From NCBI GenBank assembly GCA_035610835.1, contig CM069459.1:28291570-28355569 (forward strand): DNA of 64,000 bases, written 5' to 3'. The position numbers and the translations under genes are program-made. The stretch is from Ophiura sarsii. Lineage: Eukaryota; Echinodermata; Ophiuroidea; Amphilepidida; Ophiuridae. The notes under the pieces were generated by a model that saw only the letters and a list, made by a program, of their open reading frames with translations, was not told the DNA's origin and made no database searches. Shown here piece by piece: positions 10,958 through 20,210 of this stretch. Position 1 is the first letter of the stretch, and each line of letters starts with the position of its first letter.

Positions 10958-11266
10958 TTACACCACATGTTCTTCCACCCCCTCCTCTTCCACCATCCTG
11001 TGAGGCACCTCCCAAATACTCTCCCGGTGGACCTGTTGCACTGCTCCCTCGCCTGCTCCTCCCGTTGGTTCCACTTCTCCAGTAGACGGTTGACCTTCGA
11101 CTCTACCCTCATAGCCCACGCGTCTCGTCGACCCCATGCCACCCTCTCGAACTTGATCCATTTCCAAAACGTAAACTTCCAAGTTTATCAATAGTCCAGC
11201 TATTAAGAGGGTCATCAAAGCTACGCCAGCGAAAAGTATCCAGCCAACTTGCATATATTCTTCCAT
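10958..11266 (-). CDS. Small single-pass membrane protein-like ORF (unknown)
   Basis: An ATG-started frame of 102 codons. Residues 7-27 (VGWILFAGVALMTLLIAGLL) form a strong transmembrane helix close to the N terminus. The rest is polar, Gly/Glu-rich and without recognisable domain. It begins about 40 nt downstream of the stop of an acidic ORF on the same strand. Together they form a compact two-ORF unit behind a TATA box, an arrangement unlike neighbouring transposase debris. The protein could be viral or element-encoded. No homology is recognised. Confidence 0.35.
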   Translation of the reverse strand: MEEYMQVGWILFAGVALMTLLIAGLLINLEVYVLEMDQVREGGMGSTRRVGYEGRVEGQPSTGEVEPTGGAGEGAVQQVHRESIWEVPHRMVEEEGVEEHVV

Positions 11267-11306
11267 ACCCTTTTAGCTTCTTCTTCTCTTCCTCTCCTTC
11301 TTTCTT

Positions 11307-11612
11307 CTATTCCTCCCCTCCTTTGTTATCTTCCTCTTCTTCTTTCTTCTCTTCCACTACCAAATCAATCTCATCAATCATCTTCTCTTCAACTTCCTTT
11401 CCTTCTTTATCTTCTAGTTTATCTTCTTCTCCCTCTTCTCCTACCATATCACTTACATCGCTCTCCCTGATGATAATTTCATCGACACCATCCAGATTCT
11501 CCGTCTCATCATCTGTAAAAAGGCAGGTTGACCCGTCATCTGAGTAACTTCCTTGGTCTGATGACATGCTCACTGTACTCTCCCTGTACTCATCCATGCT
11601 CAAATCATCCAT
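11307..11612 (-). CDS. Small acidic protein ORF (unknown)
   Basis: From the ATG at 11,612 the frame encodes about 100 residues starting MDDLSMDEYRESTVSMSSDQ. It is then dominated by Asp/Glu runs and ends in a Glu/Lys-rich tail. No domain is recognised. Low-complexity acidic composition makes function prediction impossible. The TATA box at 11,670-11,676 and the adjacent membrane-protein ORF argue that it was once transcribed. The C-terminal part is CT/GA-rich DNA, so part of the open frame could be compositional. Confidence 0.35.
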   Translation of the reverse strand: MDDLSMDEYRESTVSMSSDQGSYSDDGSTCLFTDDETENLDGVDEIIIRESDVSDMVGEEGEEDKLEDKEGKEVEEKMIDEIDLVVEEKKEEEEDNKGGEE

Positions 11613-11669
11613 AGCAGGTCTGCAATTCAAATTGTCTTACGAGAGTTCGCGGGGCGCGAGCCAAGCGAG

Positions 11670-11676
11670 ATTTATA
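11670..11676 (-). promoter_or_regulatory. Candidate TATA box (TATAAAT)
   Basis: Minus-strand TATAAAT lies 58 bp upstream of the ATG of the acidic ORF, leaving room for a start site near 11,645 and a short leader. The surrounding 60 bp are more GC-rich (cgcgtg before, ctcgcgccccgcg after) than the neighbourhood. Confidence 0.35.
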
Positions 11677-11689
11677 CACGCGTGCGATA

Positions 11690-12040
11690 TCCAATTAGTG
11701 TGCAGAGTCTATCAGATCTGACACCACCAAATTTTGTGCGTGGTAAGGGTTAAATTTGGAAACCTTAACTATTATTTAATAGCCACGTGGGTTCGTCTGC
11801 AGGGCAGAACCATGCGTTTTCGGCTCAGTAACGCGAACCAATGACAAGGGACGAATACTAAAGTTCACAGTTTATTTTCGCTCTCCTTCTTACAACATAG
11901 ATTACAAAATATATATATCACAACGTCGGGTTAATTTTACTCTATCCAAAAACAATAACAACTTCAAGCAACTTTATAATATAAGGATGGGTCAAGGGTC
12001 TAAATCTCAACTGTCTTGGTCAAATGTTTTACAACGGTCC
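11690..12040. other. Non-coding stretch with weak LTR-like hints
   Basis: On the minus strand there is an AATAAA (about 11,868) and, downstream, TGGTGTCAG (about 11,720), which resembles a primer-binding site complementary to a tRNA-Leu 3' end. There is no second copy of the sequence in the window, no clear TG...CA ends and no adjoining pol. It may be a solo or partial LTR. I could not support more. Confidence 0.2.
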
Positions 12041-12044
12041 GTCC

Positions 12045-12330
12045 TACTCCAAATAATAATGACATAACTAAGCAAAGACGATGATGATATCCAGGTGCAA
12101 ATAATAGATAAAGAAACAACATGTTTAGCCTCGGCACTGTTCAATTTGTTTAAATGGTAGACGGGTATATAATATCAAATGATCTGCTCCAAATGCTGTT
12201 ATTATACATCTAACATTCGCTTATTCAATTTGATGATATCCAAGAAAGCCGGTTGATGATGGGTCTTGGGTCAACAATGGCTTGTGTATCAGCTGTGGCC
12301 AACAGAATGATTTGATGATTATCGTCTGCA
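12045..12330. repeat. Third copy of the 6.8/9.4-kb repeat segment
   Basis: Sequence from ccaaataataatgacata through the gatatccaggtgcaaataat and ttgatgatatccaagaaag words matches 6870-7020 and 9345-9640. It starts abruptly at 12,045. This suggests that the block 10,950-12,045 was inserted into, or joined to, a repeat copy whose other half ends at 10,950. Confidence 0.7.
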
Positions 12331-12805
12331 GCCGTGTAAGGGATCGTTGCCTTGCTATATAAAAAAATCCACCACATTCATAGCAAGCGAGGAAACCGGG
12401 ATAGATACTTCACATACTAAAAATATTGCATGCAAATCTTCTGAAGTTGTATGTTTCCATCTTTAAATAAAGGCATGTCCACTTTGGTCAGTGACTTTGG
12501 TCAGTTCACCCAGGACGATGGGTAGACTGCTTTCATAGAGTTAAGATGGAGAAATCTCAATATTAAGCTGTGTTCATCACAAGAGGTTATTCCATTATAC
12601 AAACTAACCCCAAAAAATTACGGATGACACAAGATTTTTGACACAAAACCTAATTGTTATGTTATTAAATGTTAATTTGGTCTTAGGATAATACAAATAG
12701 TGAAGGATATCAAACCAAAATCCCCTGGTAGGTTATTTGTTGGTTTCATTAAGCCATGCCCACGGACCTGATGATCTCTGTTGAAACAAATTATGATTTA
12801 CTTAC

Positions 12806-12968
12806 TGAGAACTTGCACAATGTCGCATATCTCATTATGCCTATCGTACTTGACGGTAACTACTCTTCCCACCTTGAGCTGATGCCCATCCACCAGCGTA
12901 TTAATTAATGTGTATCCTTGCTGGGAAAAACTTTTTGTCACTCCTGTACTGGAGCCTGTACCATAAGC
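12806..12968 (-). CDS. Splice-bounded exon of unknown gene, copy 1 of 2
   Basis: On the minus strand a polypyrimidine-poor but canonical acceptor (tgttatgcag) precedes an open exon of 163 bp that ends at a strong donor (gtaagtaaatc). The reading is AYGTGSSTGVTKSFSQQGYT followed by LINTLVDGHQLKVGRVVTVK and YDRHNEICDIVQVLS. I recognise no domain. A degraded tandem copy lies 261 bp away at 13,067-13,214. No flanking exons could be assigned, so this may be an exon of an intron-bearing transposon. Confidence 0.4.
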
Positions 12969-13066
12969 CTGCATAACAAATGTTAAAAAATAAAGGGTTT
13001 CATTAAGCAGGGCCCACAGTCAATAGACATTATGATTTCTGTTAAAACAAATTATGATTTACTTAC

Positions 13067-13214
13067 TGGCAACTTGCACAATGTCGCATATCTCATTATG
13101 CCTATCATACTTGATGCCCTCCCACCTTGAGCTGATGCCCATCCACCAGCTTATTGGTTAATGTGTATCCTTGCTGGGAAAAAACTTTTTGTCGCTCCTG
13201 TGCTGGAGCCTGTA
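13067..13214 (-). pseudogene. Degraded duplicate of the 12.8-kb exon
   Basis: This copy retains the donor (gtaagtaaatc). It has lost the acceptor AG (tgttatgtac instead of tgttatgcag), carries an extra T in the run encoding KSF (frameshift), has a premature stop in place of LINTLVDG, and lacks a segment encoding part of VGRVVTV. The intact and broken copies show the expected decay after a tandem duplication. Confidence 0.6.
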
Positions 13215-13339
13215 CCAAATGTACATAACAAATGTTAAAAAGAATCCAATATGTTTTTAATTATACAACTTTGTTTGGAATGGGTAAAATAAACTTTTTG
13301 TTGTTGTTGTCTATTCTACAATATTTGTGTAATACGAAG

Positions 13340-13700
13340 TGTCTCCATCTCTCTCTCATCATCTCATTCTCACACTCGTCTTATATCCCCCTCTGATTAG
13401 CTCAATATGCTTGCTGCTTGTGCAGAAGACTGGTGTGTCTTTCTCCAGCTTAATATCCTTTCGGTAGTGTGTCTTCGGTGCTGGCAAATGTACGCATTCA
13501 CCTCCAATAGTAACAGCAATTCCGACCATGCAATTACTATGCTTGCTTGCAATTACTTTTGAGACTTGCGCAACGACCCGACTCATGGTACCTTGGTGAA
13601 TGCCATACAAATCTCAGAAAAAGGTTTGAAATGTCCCTGTTTTTTCCTTGAAACTTATTTCGTCGTCAATATAGATGTAGGTACAACCTATCATGCATTG
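13340..13700 (-). pseudogene. PIF/Harbinger-like transposase fragment, copy 3 (best preserved)
   Basis: The minus-strand reading gives GTFQTFF, then LYGIHQGTMSRVVAQVSKVI, followed by GGECVHLPAPKTHYRKDIKL. 'G.hq.T.SRvv..Vs..i' is the helix preceding the PIF/Harbinger (DDE_4) nuclease domain. The downstream part is not typical of the nuclease and may come from the partner ORF or a frame change. Copies at 7560-7930 and 8120-8280 share it. Confidence 0.45.
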
Positions 13701-13959
13701 CCTTAAGTGTTCAGGCAGGCGCAGGCTTCATGACTGGTTCTAATAATTGTCTAGGCGATCAAGTAATCTATGAGGAATTCCAGGATATTTCTGATGTAAG
13801 AAACCCGGGCTTCTATAGTTATGAAACCGTTATGGCTGGTGGCTGCTGTGGATGGCTGGATGATCTTTACATACTTGGTAATTATTTGGACCTTGTCCAA
13901 CAGCATACTTTGCCGTTCCCTCAACTTCCTCTCTGATGAAAACTTGCCCCATCGATACC

Positions 13960-15068
13960 TTTACAATGGAAGCAGATTCTGCAGCAATTTAGCTTTTGAT
14001 ATGGTTGTCACATGGTCGATGCGTTCATCATTACTGCTTAATTCCGGTCTTACAATGTGGCATCCTTTAGTCTGTGAACATGTTTGACATTTTGAGCACA
14101 CAACTCCTTTGAACATTTTCCCTCCAGAACTCTCAGACACAATCCCATCATCTCTGTCAAACTCTTGTTCAACACTTTCTCCACAATCCAATGAACGATA
14201 TGACTAAATCCGAAACCAAGACTTCTTTTTTAGTCTTTATAGTTCAATTTTATCAGTCAACATCAGATTCTGCAGAGGATAGGGCCTCTTCATATCCCAT
14301 CAAGGAAACCAATTCATCCAATGTGTCATAATCAGATTCTTCTGCCTCTAAGTTGCCTTCTTCATCAATTTCTGCTGACTCATCACCATCCTCAGCAACC
14401 TCCTCTTCTACTACTGCCCCATCCTCCTCCTCAGCAACCCTTGCTTCTTCAACATTGTCTTCATCCATTGAATCTCTTGCTGCAGTGGATCCAGCATCAA
14501 CCTCTGGTGATACATACTGATCTAACTTGATTATCCTTTTGTAAATGTTCCGAGTATGGTCAAATGTGTTCTTTATCTGCTGATATCTGACTTTCAGCAG
14601 ACTCCTGACACCCAAACTATAAACATCATTGGAGGAACTTATCTTGTATCTGCATTGGTTACAGCTTCAAGCTGCCTTGAATAGAATCCAAGGGTGTTAT
14701 GCATTTCCTCTTTGAGTAGAGTCTCTTCCTCCTCACATCTCTGAAGGTGATGGTGAAGATCAATAAGACTTCTCTTCACAAATTGAGGCACGACACCATT
14801 TCCAAGAGGTCTGTCGTCTAAATGTCTCCACACTGTTGACTTTTCCACATCATAGGCCTCTTCCAGAGTGATGTTTTGTGGAAGATTTGTGGCTGATGTG
14901 GTAGTGAGGTTGTTGTATTGCATTACTGCCCGTTTCAAACGATTGGTTTGGGCTGTAATCTGTCTGCAAATCCTCTGCTCCATCGTCTGTCCGACTGAAC
15001 AAAAGAAAAACATGATTTTTTAAATGAAAGTTGTTTTCAAACCACTCCCTCACATTTACAGTGCACAT
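13960..15068 (-). pseudogene. Transposase C-terminal remnant, possibly KDZ type
   Basis: Minus-strand frames in order (15,013-14,639 then 14,615-14,253, plus 14,191-13,961) contain RLKRAVMQYNNL, LPQNITLEEAYDVEKSTVWR, and HHLQRCEEEETLLKEEMHNT ahead of LGFYSRQLEAV. A long Asp/Glu-rich tail follows, and the last frame has cysteine pairs (CSKCQTC). 'Lk.Av..YN.' followed by a helical Arg-Cys-Glu-Glu segment is seen in the C-terminal part of Kyakuja-Dileera-Zisupton transposases of animals. The assignment is from memory of that pattern only. Frame changes near 14,630 and 14,240 mark it as non-functional. Confidence 0.35.
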
Positions 15069-15458
15069 TTAATATGTATCAGTTGTAAGTTGACACATTC
15101 ATTTTTCACAACTGGAGAAACAAACAATCTGTTTATAACGCTCATGATCGTCTAAGCAGAAAATTGATCAAGTTATATGACAAGGCTGGCTAAAAATAAA
15201 TGAATTTTTGCACCAAATTAATTTATAAAATTCTACCAGCAAATTTTGTGTTTATTCATTTATCTTAGGGGGACTCAAGAAAGTCAATTTTTGAATTTTG
15301 TAAGTGCTGCTATGTGCTCCTGTAGCATTTGTTGCTGATGCTGGTACTCATCTCGAAGGACAGTTATATTAGTCTGAAGCTCTATTATTTCTTTTGACGG
15401 AGCATCTACCAGTTCTTGTTGTGAGGATACCAAGGTATATAAGGTTTAGCTTTCCTGG

Positions 15459-16395
15459 TTGGTGGTCAGGGCACAAGAAAAACCCTGCTCCAATTGTTGG
15501 ACCTTACTACAAAAGTTCAAGGTTTTTTCCCGGATGGCTGACAGTCTTTCTTGGCTAAACTTGCTGGGTTTCCGGGAGGATGAGAAATCAGTAGCGATCT
15601 ATATCCTATGGGCAATTCTATTATTTGGACCCTTTCTCTTCCTCTCTACTGCTTATTTCCCGGCACCTTCACACTCCTTTTGTAACATTTTGCTACCAAA
15701 TTTACACTTGATGATCTCTTTTTGGAATTAATTGCAGAAAGGAAATCTGCCAACAATGAACAATGGTCTGCAACAGCTAAGATGTGCTTGCAGAATAGCT
15801 TGTCATGAAACGAGAAGCTTTTGCATTTCCCCTCACACACACAATAGTTGCCTTTGGCTGTAACTCCGAAAACCGCCCCATGTGAAACACATATACGTGT
15901 TAATGTTATTTGGGGCAGGGACTATGGCACCCACGGTTGACAAGATAGTGCCTGCCTTTCCCCAAATATGCCTCAATTTTGAAAATATTGAAGCCTCCTA
16001 TCGTGCTATCCTCAGCATCGATTGACAGCTTGTTGGCAACATCCATTAACGATCTGCTGACGAGATGAACTTTATCAAAATGAGCTTTCCGCTCATCTTC
16101 GGTTAGCGCTGTCCATTGTAGATTATTTAGCTGGAGATGGGCATAGCTGGCGCTGAGTTTTCTGTTGCAGGTGTCATAAGTGGAAGTTCGCGATAATTGG
16201 AATCAACGAAGTCTTCAAGCACACTCCACATGTTGTCCCATTGCTTTTTTCCATTTGTGCGTTTTGATATCATCGAGTTCAACGCCTCGCAATCATTTGC
16301 TGTGCCTTGGCTCCTCTCCTAGTCCTAATTGTTGCCTTGCTGGCTTCAGCATGGCCAATTGCTTTGTATTTGTACTGAACACAAGATTGACCTAG
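15459..16395 (-). pseudogene. SWIM zinc-finger fragment of a Mutator/MULE-like element
   Basis: The 15,840-15,646 frame contains CEGKCKSFSFHDKLFCKHIL followed by AVADHCSLLADFL. The spacing C-x3-C-x10-C-x-H resembles SWIM fingers, which follow the catalytic domain in many MULE proteins. Flanking minus-strand DNA (15,640-15,480 and 16,300-16,000) continues in broken frames with basic and Ser-rich text. No catalytic domain is adjacent. Confidence 0.45.
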
Positions 16396-16705
16396 CATAT
16401 TATAAAACTATATCTTACCTCTTATTTGGGATGGTATTTGTTTTTAGCTCATATCAAAGATATGAACTGATTTGGTTTAAACTGGTTCGCCGTTGGATAC
16501 GTTAGAAAGAAACCGTCAAGCTTTCTTCAGGAGTAGCTCTGACTTCTTCAGGACAATAAAATGTTGATTGTGACATGTAGGCCGCCCCTTGCCTATCGTT
16601 AACGTTGGTGGCCGTTTACCGCAGACTGAACCGAGTCAGAGGCAAACATGCGGATCTTGTCTATATTTGAATGCTGCCCCTTGCTTTCTTTTTTTATTAA
16701 ACGGC

Positions 16706-16721
16706 GGCTCTGAAAAGAGCC
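16706..16721 (-). promoter_or_regulatory. Orphan histone-type 3' stem-loop with HDE-like element
   Basis: The minus-strand 16-mer GGCTCTTTTCAGAGCC is the exact consensus stem-loop of replication-dependent histone mRNAs (6-bp stem, TTTC loop). Fourteen nt downstream (16,691-16,683) lies AAAGAAAGC, close to the CAAGAAAGA histone downstream element bound by U7 snRNA. No histone reading frame lies upstream: all three frames of 16,722-16,900 were checked by eye and none resembles an H1, H2A, H2B, H3 or H4 C terminus. It therefore appears detached from a gene. Confidence 0.6.
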
Positions 16722-17044
16722 TTCAGAGAAGCATACAAAGTCAAAAGTGAGAGCGAAAAGAAAACATTGCCAATCTACTGTGAAGTGAATTGCCTCTTAT
16801 CCATGTTTAATTATACAACAAGATAATGTTACTGAGTAACAATTAATAGTAGTAGACCGTCCCTTGCCATTAGGTCAGTTATCTGCACAGAACTGTGTTC
16901 TGTACACCAATCGTTCTGATCGGGCTGAAACCTACATCATTATGGGTATTGTGTTAGAGCAGTCACAGATTGGGAAAACGAATGACAAAATATCTTGCTT
17001 ACCATGCACTGTCTCTACCACGTCATCATCAAATAGTTCGGTTC

Positions 17045-17330
17045 TCACGATGTTACAATTCTTACTTTTACCATCCTCTGAGTCGACTGTTTGGCGACGG
17101 TTTTGTTAAGATTGCTCAGATGCTTTGAGACCTGGCTAGTATTGTACTTGCCCAGGGGGGCCAACTTTACTGCATGCCTTACTCGGAGGGCAATAACTTC
17201 AACAATCTCTCCTCCTAGCTCTATCACTGTGAACCTCTTCTTCCCACCAGCCTGCCCATTCGTCTGATACTTCCTTTTAAAAGTCTTCTGGTTTCGGGAG
17301 ATTTCTGAATATCACCCCATCTTTCCTATA
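17045..17330 (-). pseudogene. Unrecognised transposon-like ORF fragment
   Basis: The minus-strand frame 17,227-17,045 reads IELGGEIVEVIALRVRHAVK and then LSNLNKTVAKQSTQRMVKVR. The sequence before it (17,330-17,230) continues in a related frame with KRKYQTNGQAGGKKRFTV. It is compositionally protein-like, but I recognise no family. It is surrounded by other element remnants on the same strand. Confidence 0.25.
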
Positions 17331-17558
17331 AAAACAAACCCTAGCTGTGTTTTTTGGCTTCCATTTCTCTTAGGATACGGTCCCTAATACCTGCCAGGGT
17401 TTGATCTGTCTGTTGTAGTTGTCTCAACTCAGATGGGTCAGGTTGTGAAACCTATGTTGTAAATCGTCATGAAAGTTATCACGCATACGATAACCGCAGT
17501 CACATGTCAGACTGCAGAATAGTTCACTACCATGTTTCATAGGTCTATATTGCTCCAA

Positions 17559-17790
17559 CATGAACAGATAGCAGGTAAGCCTGTACAACATGATAGCTCC
17601 GGCTATTATAAAGAATCCATCGGTCAACATGAACAGATAGCAGGTAAGCCTGTACAACATGATAGCTCCGGCTATTATAAAGAATCCATCGGTCAGCATG
17701 AACAGATAGCGGGTAAGCCTGTACACCGTGATAGCTCCGGCTATTATAAAGAATCCATCGGTCAACATGAACAGATAGCGGGTAAGCCAG
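17559..17790 (-). repeat. In-frame 69-bp tandem repeat (23 residues), ~3.4 units
   Basis: Units start at 17,559, 17,628, 17,697 and 17,766, exactly 69 bp apart, with few substitutions (for example gcaggt versus gcgggt). Because 69 is divisible by three, all three minus-strand frames stay open, one reading LTDGFFIIAGAIMLYRLTCY per unit. The array abuts the end of the BEL/Pao reverse transcriptase fragment and shares its last codons, so it arose by amplification at the broken end of that fragment. Confidence 0.9.
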
Positions 17791-18241
17791 CGCGATCTTC
17801 ACTGGGTATAGAGTCTAAGACTACTCTACTGTTGCTCATCCATTTTGTGAGGTTGAAGCCTCCCTCCGCTAGCAACTTCTTCACACCGCTTACCAACTTC
17901 ACTGCTTCCTCTTCGTTGGCCATTGATTTCACAAGATCATCTACATAAAAGTCATTGTTAACCGCGTCAATAACTTCGGGCTCATATCGATGCGCATTGT
18001 CATGAGCACATTTCTTTAACGTGTACATACTGGACGGATAGCCAGACGGTCTTGAATTACATAAAAACCCAAAAGGCACGTCTGCCTGTTTTTGTTGCCA
18101 ATAGAGTTGCAGTAATTCAAGATGGATCCAGCCAGGAACAATGGAAGTATATCCCGTCTTAACTTGTCTTGGAGTTGATGGATGAGAGGCATCTCTATGA
18201 AGTATGAAATTGCCCCACGTTTTGATAAATTTGATGTGCAA
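17762..18241 (-). pseudogene. BEL/Pao retrotransposon reverse transcriptase fragment
   Basis: The minus-strand reading contains FGFLCNSRPSGYPSSMYTLK, then KCAHDNAHRYEPEVIDAVNN, NDFYVDDLVKS and EEEAVKLVSGVKKLLAEGGF with LTKWMSNSRVVL. 'FYVDDLxKS' is the catalytic YxDD motif of Pao-type reverse transcriptase, and 'G.F.LtKW.SN...vl..ip' follows it in that family. Both ends are truncated and no LTR, RNase H or integrase is adjacent. The downstream end runs into the 69-bp repeat. Confidence 0.75.
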
Positions 18242-18358
18242 TAATTAGGCAGGCATCTAAACACTCGTTCTCAAACAAATAGACACATCTTCCACAAAAT
18301 GTTTTAATCCATTTTGAAGTCATTAATTTTTAAAGAGTTTGTCACCATGCCTGTGAAC

Positions 18359-18898
18359 CTATATCGTGGTCTTTGATGAGAACATATATCTGTCCTGAAC
18401 AACTTTGTTTGACTCAAGTACTCCTGATAACACTTCATAGAGATCAGTGTCTCTATAGTTTGCAATCGCAGTTTTGTGAAGATACTTCCGTCCAACATAC
18501 TCAAGGGTGCGAAAAAACACATGCAAATCCCAGTTTGGCTTAAAAAGATATCCTCTATCTTGTTTCTTTATCCAGTCCTTCACAGAATCAACAAAAATCA
18601 TCATGGTTTGACTCCTCATTCAGACGCCACAATTTCAATACTGGAATAAAATGTGCATGTTTTTTGTTTTTGACAAATTCTTGATGAGTGCAGATGGAAT
18701 ATATCCTGAAATATAGTTAATGACCAATTGATCATGTTCAGATACTGGCGTTGATGGTGACTGTACCGCGGTTGAATCTTGTCCTGCCAAATCTTTCTCA
18801 TTGCGTTCTTTTGTGATAAGCTCAAGAAGTGTTCTTAGACAGTACTGGAGCAAGACGTTTGATACAACATTTGAGCATTTGATATCCAGTGTCAACAT
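18359..18898 (-). pseudogene. Unrecognised transposon-like ORF, part 2
   Basis: Two minus-strand frames (18,898-18,635 and 18,619-18,359) contain VINYISGYIPSALIKNL and GYLFKPNWDLHVFFRTLEYV with GRKYLHKTAIANYRDTDLYE. 'Y(I/V)xGYI' motifs occur near the C terminus of several P-element and hAT-like transposases. I cannot choose a family. The part before it lies at 19,553-19,290, split off by the MITE at 18,901-19,279. Confidence 0.35.
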
Positions 18899-18900
18899 AA

Positions 18901-19279
18901 GGCCTAAAAAAAAAAAAAGTTTGATTGGCGTAACCCGACCGACCCTAAATACATCGCCGACCCTGAATATTTTTAATTATTTTTAGGGAAAAAAAAAAAA
19001 ATATATATATATATATTTATAAAAATTGAACAAAGTATTAAAGTTTTTGACTGTTTGCTTTCAATTTCGGCTATTTTCAGTCCCCATCGAAATGATATAT
19101 TGTTGAACACAACGATACATTTTTGCCCGGCAATTAAATACGCTAGAGCTATGATTTGTGTGTACTGCTGTCTTTCAAGTGTTCAAAAGTAGGTGATTTG
19201 AAAAAAAAAAAAAAAATCCCGACCGACCTACCCTATTTGTTTTGGTCATGTTACGCCAATCAAACTTTTTTTTTAGGCC
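18901..19279. mobile_element. MITE with TAA target duplication (PIF/Harbinger-type)
   Basis: About 30-bp terminal inverted repeats begin ggcctaaaaaaa and include agtttgattggcgtaac. The trinucleotide TAA is duplicated at 18,898-18,900 and 19,280-19,282. Three-bp TWA duplications are characteristic of PIF/Harbinger. The interior holds cgaccgaccc words near each end and A/T runs. It splits a transposon-like reading frame. Confidence 0.85.
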
Positions 19280-19289
19280 TAAGCCCATC

Positions 19290-19553
19290 TCACATCATGT
19301 GCAAATCTGTACTGACACGGAATTGGTGGATTTTTTTGATGATGGAGTCGTATGTTTGTGCATTAAACACACGTTTATCAGCACTGGTAATGATCTTCCA
19401 GAAGTTGTTGCCCAACTTGTTGCAGAACTCCACGAATGTAGGATGATCTGCATTGGCACAGAGGAATGCTGCAGCTCCTTGAAGAGGCTCACTGTTTGGA
19501 AATTCTGTGTTGCTATATATATCATGCGTCTTCACAGCAACGACAACCGCCAC
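19290..19553 (-). pseudogene. Unrecognised transposon-like ORF, part 1
   Basis: The minus-strand reading contains EPLQGAAAFLCANADHPTFV, then EFCNKLGNNFWKIITSADKR and TYDSIIKKIHQF. No domain is recognised. The frame is continuous across the MITE junction with the reading at 18,898, apart from one stop codon. It therefore belonged to the same protein. Confidence 0.35.
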
Positions 19554-19602
19554 CGTTGCTGGATTCTGGATTATTCTGTATTGGAGACCTATTTGGATAT
19601 TC

Positions 19603-19746
19603 TATCTGCATCCGCCTTTCTATCTGCATCCGCCTTTCTATCTGCATCCGCCTTTCTATCTGCATCCGCCTTTCTATCTGCATCCGCCTTTCTATCTGCA
19701 TCCGCCTTTCTATCTGCATCCGCCTTTCTATCTGCATCCGCCTTTC
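19603..19746 (-). repeat. 18-bp minisatellite, 8 exact units (DRKADA)
   Basis: Eight units of tatctgcatccgcctttc run head to tail with no substitution. On the minus strand each encodes DRKADA (Asp-Arg-Lys-Ala-Asp-Ala). The same position in the three paralogous ORFs has 5 units (20,344-20,433) or one. Perfect identity implies recent expansion. Confidence 0.95.
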
Positions 19747-20050
19747 TATCATCTGTCTCAACTTCATATTCCATTCGTTCAACTCCATCTTCTTCTTCAT
19801 CCTTATTATCGAATAACCGCTTCCTTGTTTCCCCTCCTCCATGTGTGAGGAGAAACTCTTCCTGAGAAGTTGTCAGTTTTAGGCTGGTCAGCATCTGTGG
19901 TGTCTTAAGGGCATTTTTGTACTTTTTTGGGGTCAACCCCACTTGTGCTAGCGTTTCCTCATCCATGGGATAATTCTTGATCAATCCAACATGTTGTCCG
20001 ACCTCTGCAATCTCTCCAATACCACTCTCTGCCATTTTACGGAGGTAGGG
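19603..20050 (-). pseudogene. ORF1-like N-terminal segment, copy A
   Basis: The minus-strand frame contains EVGQHVGLIKNYPMDEE, LTPKKYKNALKTPQMLTSLK, LTTSQEEFLLTHGGGETRKR and YEVETDD, followed by the DRKADA array. Near-identical copies occur at 20,332-20,760, 25,388-25,735 and 26,320-26,790. In copy D the sequence leads into an L1-like ORF1 domain (26,318-25,866), so this is probably the N-terminal region of a LINE ORF1 or a related repeat protein. Copy A diverges from the others right after the array. Confidence 0.5.
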
Positions 20051-20210
20051 AGTCGCGGCAAATGTGGTGGTGGCACAAAAAAATGAGCACCAGAAAATGA
20101 TGCCACACCTGCATTAGCTGGGAGTTGGAGCCGAGTGTTTGCAACGCTTGATGCATGTTCATCCAGTCTTGCTAGGAAATGATCATATTTAGCAATCAGA
20201 GCTCTGTTCA

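Noticed and set aside
11270..11550. Plus-strand Ser/Leu-rich ORFs in CT-rich DNA
   Set aside because: Purely compositional antisense of the acidic minus-strand frame.
11690..11760. Primer-binding-site-like TGGTGTCAG and LTR idea
   Set aside because: No second LTR, no clear TG...CA ends and no pol downstream. Too weak to annotate as an LTR element.
17532..17948. 138-codon plus-strand ORF with GYYKESIGQHEQIAG repeats
   Set aside because: Shadow frame of the 69-bp repeat and of the BEL/Pao fragment, which reads on the minus strand.
19242..19865. 207-codon plus-strand ORF with SASAFL repeats, and overlapping YLHPPF / ICIRLS frames
   Set aside because: These are shadow frames of the 18-bp array. 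The minus-strand DRKADA frame is the one continued in the paralogous copies.
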